The translations under genes were made by a program, and so were the position numbers. A DNA stretch of 21,407 nt from Larix sibirica. Its lineage: Eukaryota > Streptophyta > Pinopsida > Pinales > Pinaceae. Shown in pieces: positions 19,376 through 21,407 of this stretch; position 1 is the first letter of the stretch; every line of letters starts with the position of its first letter. The notes under the pieces were generated by a model. It did not search any database. It was not told where the DNA came from and saw nothing but the letters and a program-made list of their open reading frames with translations. The stretch is from contig NWUY0300002459.1 in assembly GCA_004151065.3 (NCBI GenBank), forward strand, positions 16,949 through 38,355, given 5' to 3'.

Positions 19376-19630
19376 GATTCGCCTTAAATGCAATACATCG
19401 TTTAATTGTCATAAAAGCTCGAAAACTTTTGAGGCTTATGGTTATGCTACATTCCTTTTATAAGTATGTCACTATTCCCTACATCTCCTCATCCTCTACC
19501 CTCAAGATACACGATTAGAAAAAATTAAAAGTATTTTGTTGTTTTTATTAATTTTTTCAAATATGATTAATGGTTATTATATTATTGAGAATAATTTTAA
19601 TTCTACAATAATTAAATATTAAAAATAGTT
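19376..19630. other. AT-rich intergenic, nothing recognised
   Basis: This is sequence upstream of the Rab promoter. I see no ORF, RNA gene or transposon motif. Confidence 0.4.
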
Positions 19631-19770
19631 TGATGGGTTAGGTCAAGTAGTTGAGAGTTGTGAGTTGTAAGCAAAAGGTCTCTCGGTCAAATCCTCATAT
19701 GGCTATGCATAAATATTTAAGAGTTTCACTTGATGTCCCCATCTTGAAGTTGTAAACCACATTAAAAATA
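19631..19770 (+). mobile_element. SINE-like tRNA-derived sequence
   Basis: gggttaggtcaagtagttgag gives an A-box-like start near 19636-19656, and cggtcaaatcctc (19684-19696) a B-box-like motif, about 45 bases apart. The tail runs into A/T-rich sequence. The ends are not resolved. Confidence 0.4.
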
Positions 19771-20201
19771 TATACTAAAAACACTTAAAATTTTAGATTA
19801 AGTTGAATTTATATTTATTTAATTTTAATTAGAAATTGAATTTCTATTTTAATTTAATTTTTAATAATAAATAAATATGATTCACTTTCACCTAAATTAT
19901 AGAGTGTACATGCTTCTTTCAATGTCAATAGATTGTAGTGTGCATGTCTCAATCAATGTCAAATAAGTTGTAAAAGAAATCTAAATTATATATATGGAAA
20001 TGTGCTTTTGTTGTTGAGCTTTTAATATTCCGACCATGTCTTTCCATAAGTAATGGGGATGTTAATATTCTATATCTTTCCATATGCCTCACGATATAAT
20101 AGAGAAGTAACATGGAGAGAGATGAACCACATAGAAAAAAAAAACATATGAATATAATTTAACAATTTTGTATATAATATAGATATTTTTGTACATAATA
20201 C
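19771..20201. other. AT-rich intergenic, nothing recognised
   Basis: This is strongly A/T-biased sequence. One short near-repeat, tg(c)atg(c/t)tc..tcaatgtcaa, occurs at about 19908-19930 and 19940-19965. No coding frame was found. Confidence 0.4.
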
Positions 20202-20460
20202 TATATAAAACTTTATATCATAACACATTTCTATATCAAACTTAATATACTAAAATTATTATATAAAACTTTATATCATAATATATTCTATATCAAACTT
20301 ATTACACTAAAATTATTATTAAATAATTTTTTAAAAATATATAATTTTATATAAAACATTATAAACTAATGAAATATACATAATACTAGATCAAAACTGT
20401 ATGTCATAACATATTTCTAATAAGACATCAAACTTATTAAAATTAATATAAATTTTTAAA
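20202..20460. repeat. 58-bp AT-rich tandem repeat with decayed further copies
   Basis: tatataaaactttatatcata starts at 20202 and again at 20260, with the rest of the unit (ctatatcaaactta...actaaaattat) also repeated. Looser copies of tataaaac, gtcataacatatttcta and catcaaacttatta follow to about 20440. It is a small minisatellite-like array. Confidence 0.8.
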
Positions 20461-20550
20461 AGTATAATTCTTTANGGTTCTCATGTTGACCATGCTTTGT
20501 CTTTACTTTTTTTAAGCTTTGCTGTCCATTTTTGCCGCTTCTTCTAGCTC

Positions 20551-21044
20551 TCACGCTTCTCTGACAGTCGCAGTTCTGAGTGGTGCGTCCTTTGCACCAC
20601 TTTGTTTCTTTACTCTTCGATTCTGTAGCTTACATTCCTCCGCTTCTTTCATAACTACTCCAACTACATTGACTGTCCTTAGTACTTCATCTTTACTAAG
20701 GGGACAGGTCCTTTCCTGCCAACTTCATGTCATTCCATACCCTGATCCTGGGAATTGTGGAGTTGCTTCTCCCAAAACTGTTTGATGCTAGGCCTCGCCT
20801 AACTTGTACCTTCGACATACAAATTTCCTCCACTTGGGATGCGCCCAACACATTCGAATTACATACCTGAGCTAGCCTCTTTTGGGAAGTCAATTATTCT
20901 ATTCTTTGGACTTTGATTTTTGTTACACACTAGTTGTAGCTCTATGGTATTGCTTTCCTCCAATATTATTTTGGTGATTATGGAACTGGCCAACAATTTA
21001 GCTGCTCCTGTAATGAGATGGTTATGACAGATCATGGGAGACAA
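20551..21044 (-). pseudogene. Decayed minus-strand coding remnant, unidentified
   Basis: Three overlapping or adjacent open pieces lie in shifted frames. The first is 21044-20859, ending in the DFPKEASSGM region. The second is 20893-20696, with VEEICMSKVQVRRG and STIPRIRVWNDMKLAGKDLS. The third is 20694-20551, with KDEVLRTVNVVGVVMKEAEE and KLQNRRVKKQSGAKDAPLRT. Each looks like charged, protein-like sequence, and the frame shifts between them suggest indels in one ancestral reading frame. I see no recognised domain. A retroelement (for example the ORF1 or linker part of a LINE) is possible but unproven. The last bases before the window's n at 20475 are AT-rich. Confidence 0.35.
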
Positions 21045-21407
21045 GTTTAGGAAGTGTTACTTCTATAGTGTTTTCAAGAATGTATCCCACTAATTGAGAT
21101 AAAAATAATATTAACAAGGAGACCTTGAGACGTAGCTATTCCCTTATTCTAGCAAGGATGCTATCAAGGAGACCTTGTTTAGGAGTAGACAAAAAAATAT
21201 TTATTGCTTTAGCACATGAGTCTTTCCTACAAAATTCACAAGGTGAAATTTCTCTTACCTTGGTCTCAGAGTGCCCAGAAAGGGTAGCACTGGGTTAGCT
21301 TGGATTTTCCATGATCTAGAAAGGATGCTAGCAATGTTTTATGGTATTCTAATATTCCCATTTTCATTTTTCTAAGGAGGATGGAAAGGATGTTTCTCCT
21401 AAAAATT
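21045..21407. other. Right edge, short direct repeats, no gene
   Basis: caaggagaccttg occurs twice (about 21115 and 21166), and related words ctagcaaggatgctatc, ctagaaaggatgctagc and aaggatg recur to the end. No ORF is supported. Confidence 0.4.

Noticed and set aside
19100-19412. Minus-strand ORFs of 61 and 78 codons
   Set aside because: They are created by reading through the 52-bp tandem repeat (repeated peptide VLDRGFLYNND) in the promoter region.
20519-20785. 88-codon plus-strand Ser/Leu-rich ORF resembling a signal peptide
   Set aside because: It is antisense to the shifted minus-strand frames, whose charged composition looks more like real protein. There is no supporting motif.
1-21407. 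CRISPR arrays, rRNA, intact tRNA genes, bacterial operons
   Set aside because: No regularly spaced repeats with unique spacers, no rRNA sequence, and the tRNA-like pieces do not form complete cloverleafs.

Overview
The window looks like intergenic DNA from a large, repeat-rich plant nuclear genome. The evidence is a plant-style Rab GTPase gene with GT-AG introns, a CACTA (En/Spm-type) transposase gene, an LTR retrotransposon primed by initiator tRNA-Met, a Copia fragment and several tRNA-derived SINE-like pieces, in an AT-rich background with almost no intact ORFs. The density of old, decayed elements would fit a gymnosperm, but that is inference. There is no bacterial, organellar, rRNA or CRISPR sequence that I can see.

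Positions 1 to about 15,360 form one nested transposon complex. A CACTA transposase (TNP2-type) pseudogene lies on the minus strand. Its N-terminal half is at 11,461-9,940 and its C-terminal half at 3,081-730. Between them sits a 6.85-kb plus-strand LTR retrotransposon (3,082-9,934) with a near-perfect 5-bp target-site duplication (caaga/taaga). The left junction, meaning CACTA C-terminal half plus 5' LTR plus primer-binding site plus leader, occurs a second time at about 11,725-15,358. The nested structure was therefore duplicated after the insertion. A 431-bp tandem duplication repeats the first transposase exon. Every transposase reading frame carries stops and frameshifts.

Positions 15,360-17,000 hold a Copia GAG-pre-integrase/integrase fragment, an unidentified gene-like fragment with a disrupted frame, a 322-bp tandem duplication and a SINE-like sequence.

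Positions 17,672-19,035 (minus) carry the only host gene I can support. It consists of four exons joined by canonical splice sites, which together encode the first 62 residues of a Rab1/RABD-like small GTPase. A leader free of upstream ATGs and a TATA-like box lie upstream, and the TATA box is duplicated within a 52-bp tandem repeat. The fifth exon, which should begin with the WDTAGQ motif, was not found anywhere in the remaining 17.6 kb on that strand. Either the next intron is very long or the gene is truncated.

Positions 19,265-20,450 are AT-rich with small tandem repeats and one SINE-like sequence. Positions 20,551-21,044 carry a decayed minus-strand coding remnant that I cannot name. I see no operon-like or novel multi-gene system. 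The most unusual features are the duplicated nested insertion, a hairpin with a paired substitution inside it, and the Rab 5' half with its duplicated core promoter.
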